From assembly GCA_015065425.1 (NCBI GenBank), contig SVQH01000008.1, positions 1 through 64,000 on the forward strand: 64,000 nt of DNA, read 5' to 3'. Below the pieces are notes generated by a model. That model saw nothing but the letters and a program-made list of their open reading frames with translations, ran no database searches and was not told where the DNA came from. Positions 50,713-58,692 of this stretch are shown here, one piece after another. Within the stretch, counting starts at the first letter, position 1, and every line of letters starts with the position of its first letter. This DNA is from Oscillospiraceae bacterium. GTDB taxonomy: Bacteria; Bacillota; Clostridia; Oscillospirales; Acutalibacteraceae. Position numbers and translations under genes: made by a program.

Positions 50713-52050
50713 TCATTGAAAAAGAATGCTAAAATCCATTAGTTTTTTTGAATTGTTGACAGATTCCTGAATTTTACGGCAGGTGGTTTCAGATAATAAA
50801 ATTTTACCGTTTTCGTCCGTGTATGCCATAATAGCATCAAAACGCATCAAATAAGTCTTTTTTAAATTAGTATAATCTGATTGCATACCGTTTATGCCCT
50901 TAGTCAGTTCCGCCGCGTTTTTGATTTCTTTTGTGGCAAGAATAGTGTAGGAAATAAAATCCTCATAATTTCGGATTTTAAGAGCTTCACTTGCAGCAAA
51001 ATCAAATGATGAAATGTTTTCAGTAATTGTTTTTAATTTATTTTGTGTATCTGAAATTTCATTTTTGTTTGCTCCGCAGAAAGAGCATAAGCCGACTTTG
51101 TTGAAGTGGTGTTCTCCTTTTTGAAAAACATCTTTCTTGCAGATTACGCATTTACCGGTATTATAGCAGCCCTTATTTTCTTCAGTGTGATGACCGGCAT
51201 TTGCCGATAGCTTAAAGCTTTTGCCTGTAATTTCACATAAAAATATGAATTCACCGCCGTTTTCACATGAAGCATTTTCTTCGGGAGAAGCTATATATCT
51301 GTGATAAACTGCTTTTTCAAGACCTACGGCTGCACGAAGAGCATAACGAGCATCCGAAGCGGTAATTTTTTCATCATAATCTGCATTTGCATAGGGGAGA
51401 GACATTAAATCAATGCTTTCAAGCCCCACTGCAGTACGAAGAATTGTTCTTGCATCATGAGCAGATACCTTCCCGTCAGTATTTGCATCACCCAATTGAT
51501 AGCATTCTGTAACCGTCGAAAATACTGCTTTTCCGTCTTTCAGAAAATAAGTGTTTGTGCCTGTCTGAGAGCTATTCTCAGAACTTATTGTATATTCAAC
51601 GGTTATAGTATCAGTCTCAGAAAAGCTATCATTTGCTTTTATTGTTATATTAAGTAAACGGAAGCTGTCATCACTTGAATATTCGTTTATAAAGAATCCC
51701 GAAAAGCAGACTTTATCGGTTGTAGACTCATTAAAAAAAGTGAAATGATTGGAAACAGAGTCCGGATTTGCCGGTAAATCATCAAATGAGGTGCCGACAC
51801 GCTCACTGTCGGTATTTTTAACAGAGCTTTCGGTAATTTCAAGGTGATCATTATTTATAAAAAGCTTTATATCAATATCCGTGATTTTTTCGGGAGAGTC
51901 AATGATAAGTGACACTGTATAAAAGTCTTCATTGAGAGTGATTGATACATTAATGTTATTTTCAAAGGCACGGGATGAAATGGAGAAGAGAAGAATCAGT
52001 ATAAGCACAGAAGTCCCCGTAATAAATCGTTTTATGCTTTTTTTTATCAT
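50713..52050 (-). CDS. secreted protein with cohesin-like domain, type I dockerin and Cys-rich module
   Basis: The 445-residue protein has a signal peptide (about 1-28, ...LLFSISSRAF). Residues about 30-155 are an all-beta region with the length and pattern of a cohesin/CBM-like fold. A type I dockerin follows with two calcium repeats (GDANTDGKVSAHDARTILRT; YDEKITASDARYALRA, the second with only partial Asp ligands). Next comes a Cys/His-rich stretch (CENGG..., CYNTGKCVICKKD, CSFCG) that could bind zinc, and a helical C-terminus. The start at 52050 follows GGAAGTG; the frame from 52065 has no ribosome binding site. A dockerin implies attachment to a cohesin-bearing scaffold, but no scaffoldin is in this window. 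Confidence 0.82.
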   Translation of the reverse strand: MIKKSIKRFITGTSVLILILLFSISSRAFENNINVSITLNEDFYTVSLIIDSPEKITDIDIKLFINNDHLEITESSVKNTDSERVGTSFDDLPANPDSVSNHFTFFNESTTDKVCFSGFFINEYSSDDSFRLLNITIKANDSFSETDTITVEYTISSENSSQTGTNTYFLKDGKAVFSTVTECYQLGDANTDGKVSAHDARTILRTAVGLESIDLMSLPYANADYDEKITASDARYALRAAVGLEKAVYHRYIASPEENASCENGGEFIFLCEITGKSFKLSANAGHHTEENKGCYNTGKCVICKKDVFQKGEHHFNKVGLCSFCGANKNEISDTQNKLKTITENISSFDFAASEALKIRNYEDFISYTILATKEIKNAAELTKGINGMQSDYTNLKKTYLMRFDAIMAYTDENGKILLSETTCRKIQESVNNSKKLMDFSILFQ

Positions 52051-52071
52051 TTTTCGCACTTCCATTAAAGT

Positions 52072-52099
52072 AAAAAGCCTCCGTTTTTTAGCGGAGACT
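52072..52099 (-). terminator. terminator after PHP-domain gene, abutting the dockerin gene
   Basis: On the minus strand, GTCTCCG and CGGAGGC pair around CTAAAAAA (one mismatch), followed by T5. Only about 20 nt separate it from the dockerin gene start. Confidence 0.8.
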
Positions 52100-52107
52100 C
52101 AAATTAT

Positions 52108-53454
52108 TTAGATAGCTCTGATGATCTCCTGAATAAGAACATAAAGCAATGAGCTGGTGAAAGCTTTGATGAACTTTTCGATGATGCTCTTGTTCTGTTC
52201 ACTGAATTCAAGAGGTTCTTCACCGTTGTCTATTGTGAGAGCCTGTGTAACGGTGATGCCGCCTTCGCTGATGATTTCCGCACGAACATAAAGGAAATCC
52301 TTTGCACCGTCGATTGTGTCAAGGTCAAGTGTGAACTCACCGTCTGTCATTGAACCCTTATAAATTACCTTGCCATCTGCAATCCACTGAATAGTTTCTG
52401 CATCAGTTGCTTCTACCGTAATCTTATGACCGTCAACTGCAACCTTTGTGAACATGGGATATGCAAGGTCTGTATTGCAAGCATCAATGGGCTTATCGGG
52501 ACCTATTTCAAAATCACTTGCCCTGAGGGATCTTGTTGTGGAGAAGAAAGCTCCGTTTGTCATAGTTTCCTTGATGTGGTCAACATCGTTTTCTTCCATC
52601 ATAAATGTCATAAAGGAAGTGTCAATATTGTTTTCATCGTGTGCATCGGTGTTAGCATAGCCAATGATTGTTTTTCCGTAGGGAAGAGCGTACATAAGCA
52701 TATTGTCCCAAAGAACTCTGTCATAGCCTGTAGGACCGTTATCCTCATTGAACACCTCGATGCCGTAGCAGGAGTCATATTTAAGGATTATGTCTGTGAG
52801 GAATGCAATGTTTTCAGGATCGTTTACTGCATCGGGATTTGAGTTTGAATCAAGCCAGTCACCGGGGTGATTAATGTGGGAAATGCCGCCGTTTTTGTCA
52901 GTAAACTTAACAGCTGCTTCAAAAGCATTTTCACCGCCGCGGAAGCCGGTGCCAACACCTTCGGGAAGGAAGTAGCCGTTAACATGGCACTTTGTGAGAG
53001 TAAGATCGTTGAGCTCGTTAGCACCGACAACACAGGTCATTTTTTTGCCTCTGTTGTTATATGTGCCTGTAATCATACCTTCGTATTCTTCATCGGTAAG
53101 AGTTGTCTGCTTGTTTCCGAGGATGAACTGATAATTGTAAAGGATGGGATATTTGGGTTTTCTGTTCCATTCAACACCTGTTACACCGTGGTCAGCGTTA
53201 GCAAGGAAGTCGAAGCCCTTATCATAATATGCTTTGACCATTGTAGCAAGATCAACATCTGCGTCAGAATAGGTTGTGTGGGAATGAAGAGTGCCCTTGT
53301 ATGCACCCCAAGCACCGTCACCGTCCCAGATAACCTCCTCGTAGGGTGAAACGATAACATAGTCATTTTCTGCGGCAGATACTGCAAAAATACCGACGGG
53401 GAAAATCATAAGAGCAGTTAATAAAAAGCAGAGTAATTTTTTTGTGTTTTTCAT
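52108..53454 (-). CDS. secreted PHP-domain metal hydrolase
   Basis: The 448-residue protein has a signal peptide (1-28, ...GIFAVSAA). The PHP metal site is visible: H57/H59 (LHSHTTYSDAD), D88-H89 (ADHG), a later His in INHPGDW and D-x-H in NTDAHDE. PHP enzymes are usually intracellular phosphoesterases, so an exported one is less common and may act on extracellular phosphate esters. The C-terminal third is a beta domain with a bacterial Ig-like pattern. It ends in an amphipathic tail (IIEKFIKAFTSSLLYVL). AAGGAGA lies 11 nt before the start. Confidence 0.83.
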   Translation of the reverse strand: MKNTKKLLCFLLTALMIFPVGIFAVSAAENDYVIVSPYEEVIWDGDGAWGAYKGTLHSHTTYSDADVDLATMVKAYYDKGFDFLANADHGVTGVEWNRKPKYPILYNYQFILGNKQTTLTDEEYEGMITGTYNNRGKKMTCVVGANELNDLTLTKCHVNGYFLPEGVGTGFRGGENAFEAAVKFTDKNGGISHINHPGDWLDSNSNPDAVNDPENIAFLTDIILKYDSCYGIEVFNEDNGPTGYDRVLWDNMLMYALPYGKTIIGYANTDAHDENNIDTSFMTFMMEENDVDHIKETMTNGAFFSTTRSLRASDFEIGPDKPIDACNTDLAYPMFTKVAVDGHKITVEATDAETIQWIADGKVIYKGSMTDGEFTLDLDTIDGAKDFLYVRAEIISEGGITVTQALTIDNGEEPLEFSEQNKSIIEKFIKAFTSSLLYVLIQEIIRAI

Positions 53455-53531
53455 TTTTTATTTTGTCTCCTTGAAAATATTTCATTTAATAATATAATAC
53501 TAAATTTTACGGATTAAGTCAATAACTTTGT

Positions 53532-53555
53532 GTATTATTCTGCGTATTATTCTGC
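53532..53555. repeat. 12-bp tandem duplication spanning a stop codon
   Basis: GTATTATTCTGC occurs twice in tandem and contains the minus-strand stop of the ybaK-like gene, so the codons GCA GAA TAA are duplicated just after the end of the frame. Confidence 0.8.
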
Positions 53556-54113
53556 GGATAGCTTTTCCGGATCGGGAAGATCAACAACAACATATTCTCT
53601 TCCCATTGCAGGAATAATTTTATTTATGAGGTCATCCGTGGAAATCTTAATCGTAGATGTGTTTATACAGGGATGAACACCGATGTGGGACAGAGACAGT
53701 AAATCCTTGTCAATAAGAAGCTTAACCGCTTTTTCGCTGTCATTCAGAAGTCCCATAACACTGACCGAGCCGGGAGTTATATCAAGATATTTTTCCAGAT
53801 TTTCTGCCGAACCGAAGGAAAGCCTGGAAGAGTTAATTTGCTTTGAAAGAAATTTTGTCTTAAAAACCTTTTTACCCGGCATCATAAGAAGATAAAAGGA
53901 CGTTGCCTGAGCGTTGCATAAGAACAGGTTTTTACAAATCTCGGCACCGAGTTTTTCTTCTATTTTTTCGCATATTTCCATTGTGTCTGCACTGTCATGG
54001 GAAAGCCCGTATATGCCTGTGCCGATTTTTTCAAGAAAACCGTAAACTCTGTTTTCTTTGTCCTCTCTGTTTTCAGGGGAGGGAGCATTTGTAAAAGGAT
54101 CGGATATATTCAT
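53547..54113 (-). CDS. YbaK/ProXp-family aminoacyl-tRNA deacylase
   Basis: The 188-residue protein belongs to the YbaK/INS editing-domain family (FLCNAQATSFYLLMMPGKKV; SVSVMGLLNDSEKAVKLLID; HPCINTSTIKIS). Relatives such as ProX/PrdX hydrolyse mischarged Ala- or Cys-tRNA(Pro). Its start overlaps the whiA stop (ATGA), indicating translational coupling, which is an unusual partner for whiA. Confidence 0.85.
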   Translation of the reverse strand: MNISDPFTNAPSPENREDKENRVYGFLEKIGTGIYGLSHDSADTMEICEKIEEKLGAEICKNLFLCNAQATSFYLLMMPGKKVFKTKFLSKQINSSRLSFGSAENLEKYLDITPGSVSVMGLLNDSEKAVKLLIDKDLLSLSHIGVHPCINTSTIKISTDDLINKIIPAMGREYVVVDLPDPEKLSAE

Positions 54114-55003
54114 TTTTTCAGTTCCTCCGCAATTTTCATTATCCTCTTGAATCTGTGATTAACTCCTGATACTGTTATGCTGACAGACAGCATTTTTGCT
54201 ATTTCGGAATTGCTCAGCTCTCTGTCATTGTACCGCAGCTTTGCAATTTCCTGCAGGTCTTCAGGGAGAGAGTCGAGACCTGCCTTTTCCTTTATCAGTG
54301 CTATTGCCTCATATTGCTTTGCTGCAGCTGCAATGGTTCTTGCAAGATTGGCATTTTCAAAATTGACTTTTCTGTTGACGGTGTTTCTGATATCCTTGAA
54401 TACCTTAGCCCCCATGAACTGCAGAGAATTCTCAGTAGCTCCCATAATAGCGAGTACATCTTCAATATCGGTGGAATTCTTGAAATAAACGGTGTAAGAG
54501 CCGCTTCGCTGTGTCATTTTAGGTGACGGGTCATATTCATCAAAAATTTTTATTATATCCTCGCAAAGTCCTTTTGTGGATACGGAAAATTCAAGATGAT
54601 ATTCTTTTTCGGGATTTGTAACGGTGCCGCATGCAAGAAATGCCCCTCTTATAAATGCTGAAAAGCAGCATGGATTCGGAAAATTTGCGAAATTGACCCT
54701 GCGTTTTATCTGTCCGTCCGAAAGTCCTGTTTTTTCAAGTATCTTTTTTATTGAATCTCTGTCATCAATATGAACCTTATATTTACCGCCTGCCGTTACA
54801 ACGGGAGATATCTCGGTATCTGAAAAATAGCGGAACGCTTCGCAATAAGCTTCTGCAACAGCAGAATTTTCCGTTAGAAAAGAAAATTCTGTGGCTGAAA
54901 AAGCCCTGCCGAAAAGCAGGATGCCGTAATTCATGGCATGCTTGCAGCAGGGGTTGTTTTCTGTATTCAGTAATTCGTTTTTGACTTCACTTGAAAATGA
55001 CAT
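54110..55003 (-). CDS. whiA: WhiA family DNA-binding protein
   Basis: The 297-residue protein has an N-terminal LAGLIDADG-like domain pair (to about 200) and a C-terminal helix-turn-helix (NDRELSNSEIAKMLSVSITVSG). It influences cell division and growth in Bacillota and sporulation in actinomycetes. In most Bacillota whiA follows rapZ and yvcK, but here it follows murB directly with no such genes. Confidence 0.93.
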   Translation of the reverse strand: MSFSSEVKNELLNTENNPCCKHAMNYGILLFGRAFSATEFSFLTENSAVAEAYCEAFRYFSDTEISPVVTAGGKYKVHIDDRDSIKKILEKTGLSDGQIKRRVNFANFPNPCCFSAFIRGAFLACGTVTNPEKEYHLEFSVSTKGLCEDIIKIFDEYDPSPKMTQRSGSYTVYFKNSTDIEDVLAIMGATENSLQFMGAKVFKDIRNTVNRKVNFENANLARTIAAAAKQYEAIALIKEKAGLDSLPEDLQEIAKLRYNDRELSNSEIAKMLSVSITVSGVNHRFKRIMKIAEELKK

Positions 55004-55007
55004 TGTA

Positions 55008-55925
55008 TCAGTCCTTTAATATCTCAACTTCAGGCTCAAGTAAAACCCCGTGTTTTGTCATAACTTCGTTTTTAATAATATCCATAAGAGTTATAACATC
55101 GTTGAAGGTGGCATTTCCTGTATTTATTACAAAGCCTGCGTGTTTTTCGCTGACACAGGCATCGCCGACACATCTTCCTTTAAGACCGCATTCATCAATG
55201 TGTGCTGCAGCATAACCTTCAGGAGGACGCTTGAAAGTGCTTCCTGCACTGGGATATTGCAACGGCTGAGAATTCTTTCTCTTTGCCATCAGTTCATCCA
55301 TTTTTGCTTTGATTTCATCGCAGTTGCCTTTTTTTAGACGGAAATAAGCACATGTTATTATTCTGCCGTTTGTCATGAAGGAGGTATTTCTGTAGGAGAG
55401 TTGAATTTTATCAGCAGTGACTTCTTCAGGAATACCTTTAATTCTGTCGATACTCCTGACGGACATGAGTACATTTTTGATTTCTCCGCCGTAGGCACCT
55501 GCATTCATGTATACGGCACCACCGACAGTTCCCGGTATACCGTAGGCAAACTCAAGACCGCTCAGTGAATGCTCAAGAGCAAAATTGCAAAGACGGGTAA
55601 GAGATACGCCTGCACCGCAGGATATTATACCGTCCCCGAGATAAATAAGCTCTGTGAGACCGCCCATAAGTTTTACTGTGATTCCCTTAAGACCTTCATC
55701 GGCAATAAGAACATTGCTTCCGTTTCCGAGAATATGGAAAGAAATATTCCTCTCTGAGACATATTTTATTATCTCAGAGAGAGTTTTTTCATTTTCGGGG
55801 ATTACAAGAATTTCCGCATTGCCTCCGATTCTGAAAGAGCAGTGCTCCTTCATAGGTTCATCAAAAAGTATACGGCATTGCATTTTATGGAAATGTGCTG
55901 AAAATGAGAGTTGCAAGTCAGTCAT
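55008..55925 (-). CDS. murB: UDP-N-acetylenolpyruvoylglucosamine reductase
   Basis: The 305-residue FAD-dependent enzyme reduces UDP-GlcNAc-enolpyruvate to UDP-MurNAc, an early step of peptidoglycan synthesis. It has the FAD-binding FHILGNGSNVLIADEG and GIPGTVGGAVYMNAGAYGGE, and the substrate and catalytic segment YRNTSFM with AGSTFKRPPEGYAAAHIDEC, including the proton-donor Ser. AGAGTGAT precedes the start. Confidence 0.95.
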   Translation of the reverse strand: MTDLQLSFSAHFHKMQCRILFDEPMKEHCSFRIGGNAEILVIPENEKTLSEIIKYVSERNISFHILGNGSNVLIADEGLKGITVKLMGGLTELIYLGDGIISCGAGVSLTRLCNFALEHSLSGLEFAYGIPGTVGGAVYMNAGAYGGEIKNVLMSVRSIDRIKGIPEEVTADKIQLSYRNTSFMTNGRIITCAYFRLKKGNCDEIKAKMDELMAKRKNSQPLQYPSAGSTFKRPPEGYAAAHIDECGLKGRCVGDACVSEKHAGFVINTGNATFNDVITLMDIIKNEVMTKHGVLLEPEVEILKD

Positions 55926-55942
55926 AGTATCACTCTTTATTA

Positions 55943-56893
55943 TTATTCGTCAAGAAGAGCAGCACCGATGATTCCTGCATCATTGCCGAGCTGTGCTGCA
56001 ACAAGCTGAGTCTGTTTCTTGGCGTGGATGGAATACACTTCGGATTTAAGGAGTTTTCTTACGGGGGCGAGAAGATTTTCTTTCTCATTTCCGACACCGC
56101 CGCCGACACATACCATGTCAGGCTGGAAGGTATTGATTATGTTGCCGATACCGCAGGAAAGATAAAGTACATAAGTATTGACAACTTCCTGAGCAGTGAG
56201 GTCACCCTTTCTCATAGCTTCAAAAGCTGTTCTGCCGCTGACCTTTGTGATATCTCCGCCTACAAGGTCCCACATGAGTGAATTGAAGTTCTTTCTCATG
56301 GCATCTTTAGTCTGTGAAATAAGTGCAGTTGCGGATGAATACTTTTCCCAACAGCCTTTTCTGCCGCAGTTGCACTGAAGTCCGTCAAACACAAGTACTG
56401 TGTGACCCATTTCACCTGCTGCATAATTTACACCTGTTACGAGTTTTCCGTTTACGATGATACCGCTGCCGACACCTGTGCCGAGGGTTATCATAACAAA
56501 ATCCTTTACACCCTTACCGCAGCCTGCAACTGCTTCGCCGAGAGCGGCACAGTTTGCATCATTGTCAAAATATACATTCTGAATTCCGAGTCTGTCTCTG
56601 AGAAGCTTATAAGCAGGAACATTGTTGAATCCGAGATTGTTTGCAAATTCGATAAGTTCATCTGCCTTGTTTACCGAACCGGGAGTGCCGACACCTACTG
56701 AAATAACTTCATCTTTTGTGATATAAAGCTGACTCATAGCATCTTTTACTGCTGCAGCCATGTCATCAAATATAAGCTCTGCCGCTCTCGGAGCATTTGT
56801 CTTTCTTGATGCCTTTGCCAGTATTTTGTTGTTTTCATCAATTATACCTGCAACGATGTTTGTACCGCCCAGGTCTATTCCTATTCTATACAT
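55943..56893 (-). CDS. glcK: ROK-family glucokinase
   Basis: The 316-residue sugar kinase has an N-terminal ATP motif (IGIDLGGTNIVAGI), catalytic Asp in DNDANCAALGE, and the ROK zinc motif GHTVLV...CNCGRKGCWE. It lacks the N-terminal helix-turn-helix of ROK repressors, so an enzyme is likely. I start at the ATG at 56893, 7 nt after GGAGG. It lies next to hprK, linking sugar phosphorylation with catabolite control. Confidence 0.9.
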   Translation of the reverse strand: MYRIGIDLGGTNIVAGIIDENNKILAKASRKTNAPRAAELIFDDMAAAVKDAMSQLYITKDEVISVGVGTPGSVNKADELIEFANNLGFNNVPAYKLLRDRLGIQNVYFDNDANCAALGEAVAGCGKGVKDFVMITLGTGVGSGIIVNGKLVTGVNYAAGEMGHTVLVFDGLQCNCGRKGCWEKYSSATALISQTKDAMRKNFNSLMWDLVGGDITKVSGRTAFEAMRKGDLTAQEVVNTYVLYLSCGIGNIINTFQPDMVCVGGGVGNEKENLLAPVRKLLKSEVYSIHAKKQTQLVAAQLGNDAGIIGAALLDE

Positions 56894-56927
56894 ATTTTTA
56901 CCTCCGTAAAATAATTCCTCTTTTATT

Positions 56928-57896
56928 TCAGTGCCATACTTCAAGAACATTCGGTGAGCCGTGACTGTCTTCTTCGTCTACCATGCCGAGACTCTGAAGA
57001 AGTTCCTTTGTGGCATTGTACCCCATTCGCTTTTGTCTGTTGTTCATTGCCGCACATTCTATGATTATGGCAAGGTTTCGTCCCGGTTTAACGGGAACAG
57101 TGATGGCGGGAATGTTTATTCCCAGTATTTCCATATATTCTTCTTCAAGACCGAGTCTGTCATAGACCTTATTTTCATCCCATAATTCAAGGTTGATTAT
57201 AATGTCTATTTTTTCTGTCATTTTGACAGCACCGATACCGAAAAGATTTCTTGCATTGATAACACCGACACCTCTGAGCTCCATGAAATGTCTGATGTTT
57301 TCGGGGGCTGAGCCTACAAGGCTCTTGGATGATACCCTTCTTATTTCAACGGCATCATCGGCAATGAGACGGTGACCTCTGTTTATGAGTTCTATTGCCG
57401 TTTCGCTTTTACCGACGCCGGAGTTACCTATAATAAGAACACCTTCGCCGTATACTTCAACAAAAACTCCGTGCCGTGTTATTCGTTCTGCGAGTTCAAC
57501 TCCAAGAAATGAAATCAGCGTTGACATGCAACCCGAAGTGGAGTCTGCAGACCTGAGTACGGGAACTGAGTGCTTTTTTGCCAGCTCCATGAACTCTTCC
57601 ATAGGAGCGATATTTCTTGAACAAATGATACAACTGGGTTCATAAGAAAAGAAATGTTCAAGGCACTTAGTCCTTTTTTCACGTGTAAGTGAATTAATAA
57701 AACCAAATTCCGTAAGTCCGAAAAACTGTAAACGCTTCGGGTCAAAAAAGTCATGATAACCTGCAAGTATAAGCCCGGGGCGGTTTACATCTCTTGATGT
57801 TATAAATATTTTATCAAGGTCATCCGGCGTGAAAAGAACTTCGAGGGAATTATATTTGACCATTTTCTGAAGAGAAACCGAATATTCCTGACTCAT
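56928..57896 (-). CDS. hprK: HPr kinase/phosphorylase
   Basis: The 322-residue bifunctional enzyme phosphorylates and dephosphorylates HPr at Ser46, controlling carbon catabolite repression. It has an N-terminal domain (1-130), RHGVFVEVYGEG with His142, P-loop GNSGVGKS (157-164), and the HprK signature ELRGVGVINARNLFGIGAV. It starts 17 nt after the upstream lipoprotein gene. Confidence 0.95.
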   Translation of the reverse strand: MSQEYSVSLQKMVKYNSLEVLFTPDDLDKIFITSRDVNRPGLILAGYHDFFDPKRLQFFGLTEFGFINSLTREKRTKCLEHFFSYEPSCIICSRNIAPMEEFMELAKKHSVPVLRSADSTSGCMSTLISFLGVELAERITRHGVFVEVYGEGVLIIGNSGVGKSETAIELINRGHRLIADDAVEIRRVSSKSLVGSAPENIRHFMELRGVGVINARNLFGIGAVKMTEKIDIIINLELWDENKVYDRLGLEEEYMEILGINIPAITVPVKPGRNLAIIIECAAMNNRQKRMGYNATKELLQSLGMVDEEDSHGSPNVLEVWH

Positions 57897-57913
57897 ATAT
57901 CTTTCCTTTCTCG

Positions 57914-58576
57914 TTAACCGTCAATAAGACCTTTTGTGATAAGATTATCTTTAAGCTGATAGTTGTGTCCGCCTTCGACGGTAACAGAAGAGCCGTTTGT
58001 GAGCACGACCTTGACGGGTGTATCTGTGTGATTGCAGATGACAGCCGTAGTGTTTCTTGCCGTGACCTGTGTCACTGTACCCGAATGAATATGAAGGGTT
58101 GCATTTTTGCCGGAAATATATATTTCTCCGCAGTCATATTTTATATCGGCGTTGATATTCTCACCTTTTAATATTATTTTTCCTGCTTCCGCGTTTGCCG
58201 TAAATCCGCCGTCAGCAGCAAGAAGAACCATTGCGTCGCATGAACTGTTGAGCTCAACTTTGCCTGTAGTTTTTACGGAAACTGTTTTCGCGATATGCTC
58301 ACTTTCTGCAATGGTGATGTCGTGAGGTCCGTAATAAGCTGCTGCATGTAAATCGGGATTTGAAAGAGCGTTATTGAATGCTTCGGGGGTTGCTGTTGCA
58401 TTTGCTTCTTCAGCAATGGAAATCAATTCTTCCGCATCTTCTATCGTATTTTTTACGGTTGCTGCTTCGTCATTGCTTCCGAGAGTTGCCTGCTCTCCTT
58501 CGGGTGCCTTGCACGCAGTGAAAATGCTTAAACAAAGAACAGCAGTAATAATACATGCGAATATTCTTTTATACAT
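57914..58576 (-). CDS. lipoprotein with repetitive beta domain, upstream of hprK
   Basis: The 220-residue protein has a lipobox (SIFTAC, Cys21). Residues 30-75 are helical and acidic. Residues about 90-215 are short beta repeats (TVSVKTTGKVELNSSCDAMV; KIILKGENINADIKYDCGEI; ATLHIHSGTVTQV) resembling a small right-handed beta-helix. No enzyme motif is seen. GGGAGG precedes the start and hprK follows in the same transcript, so they are probably co-expressed. The function is unknown. Confidence 0.75.
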   Translation of the reverse strand: MYKRIFACIITAVLCLSIFTACKAPEGEQATLGSNDEAATVKNTIEDAEELISIAEEANATATPEAFNNALSNPDLHAAAYYGPHDITIAESEHIAKTVSVKTTGKVELNSSCDAMVLLAADGGFTANAEAGKIILKGENINADIKYDCGEIYISGKNATLHIHSGTVTQVTARNTTAVICNHTDTPVKVVLTNGSSVTVEGGHNYQLKDNLITKGLIDG

Positions 58577-58647
58577 ACAAATCCTCCCGTAAAAAGTATT
58601 TTCTGTTACAGTTTATTTTGTTCTCCGTTTGGCAGAGAAGTAAATAA

Positions 58648-58674
58648 TTTTGCCGGAGAAAATCCCCGGCAAAA
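58648..58674. other. hairpin downstream of Thr/Glu-rich lipoprotein gene
   Basis: TTTTGCCGG and CCGGCAAAA can pair around a 9-nt loop. It is placed like a terminator for the minus-strand gene, but the T run after the stem is poor. Confidence 0.45.
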
Positions 58675-58692
58675 AAGTGATTTTATGTCGGA

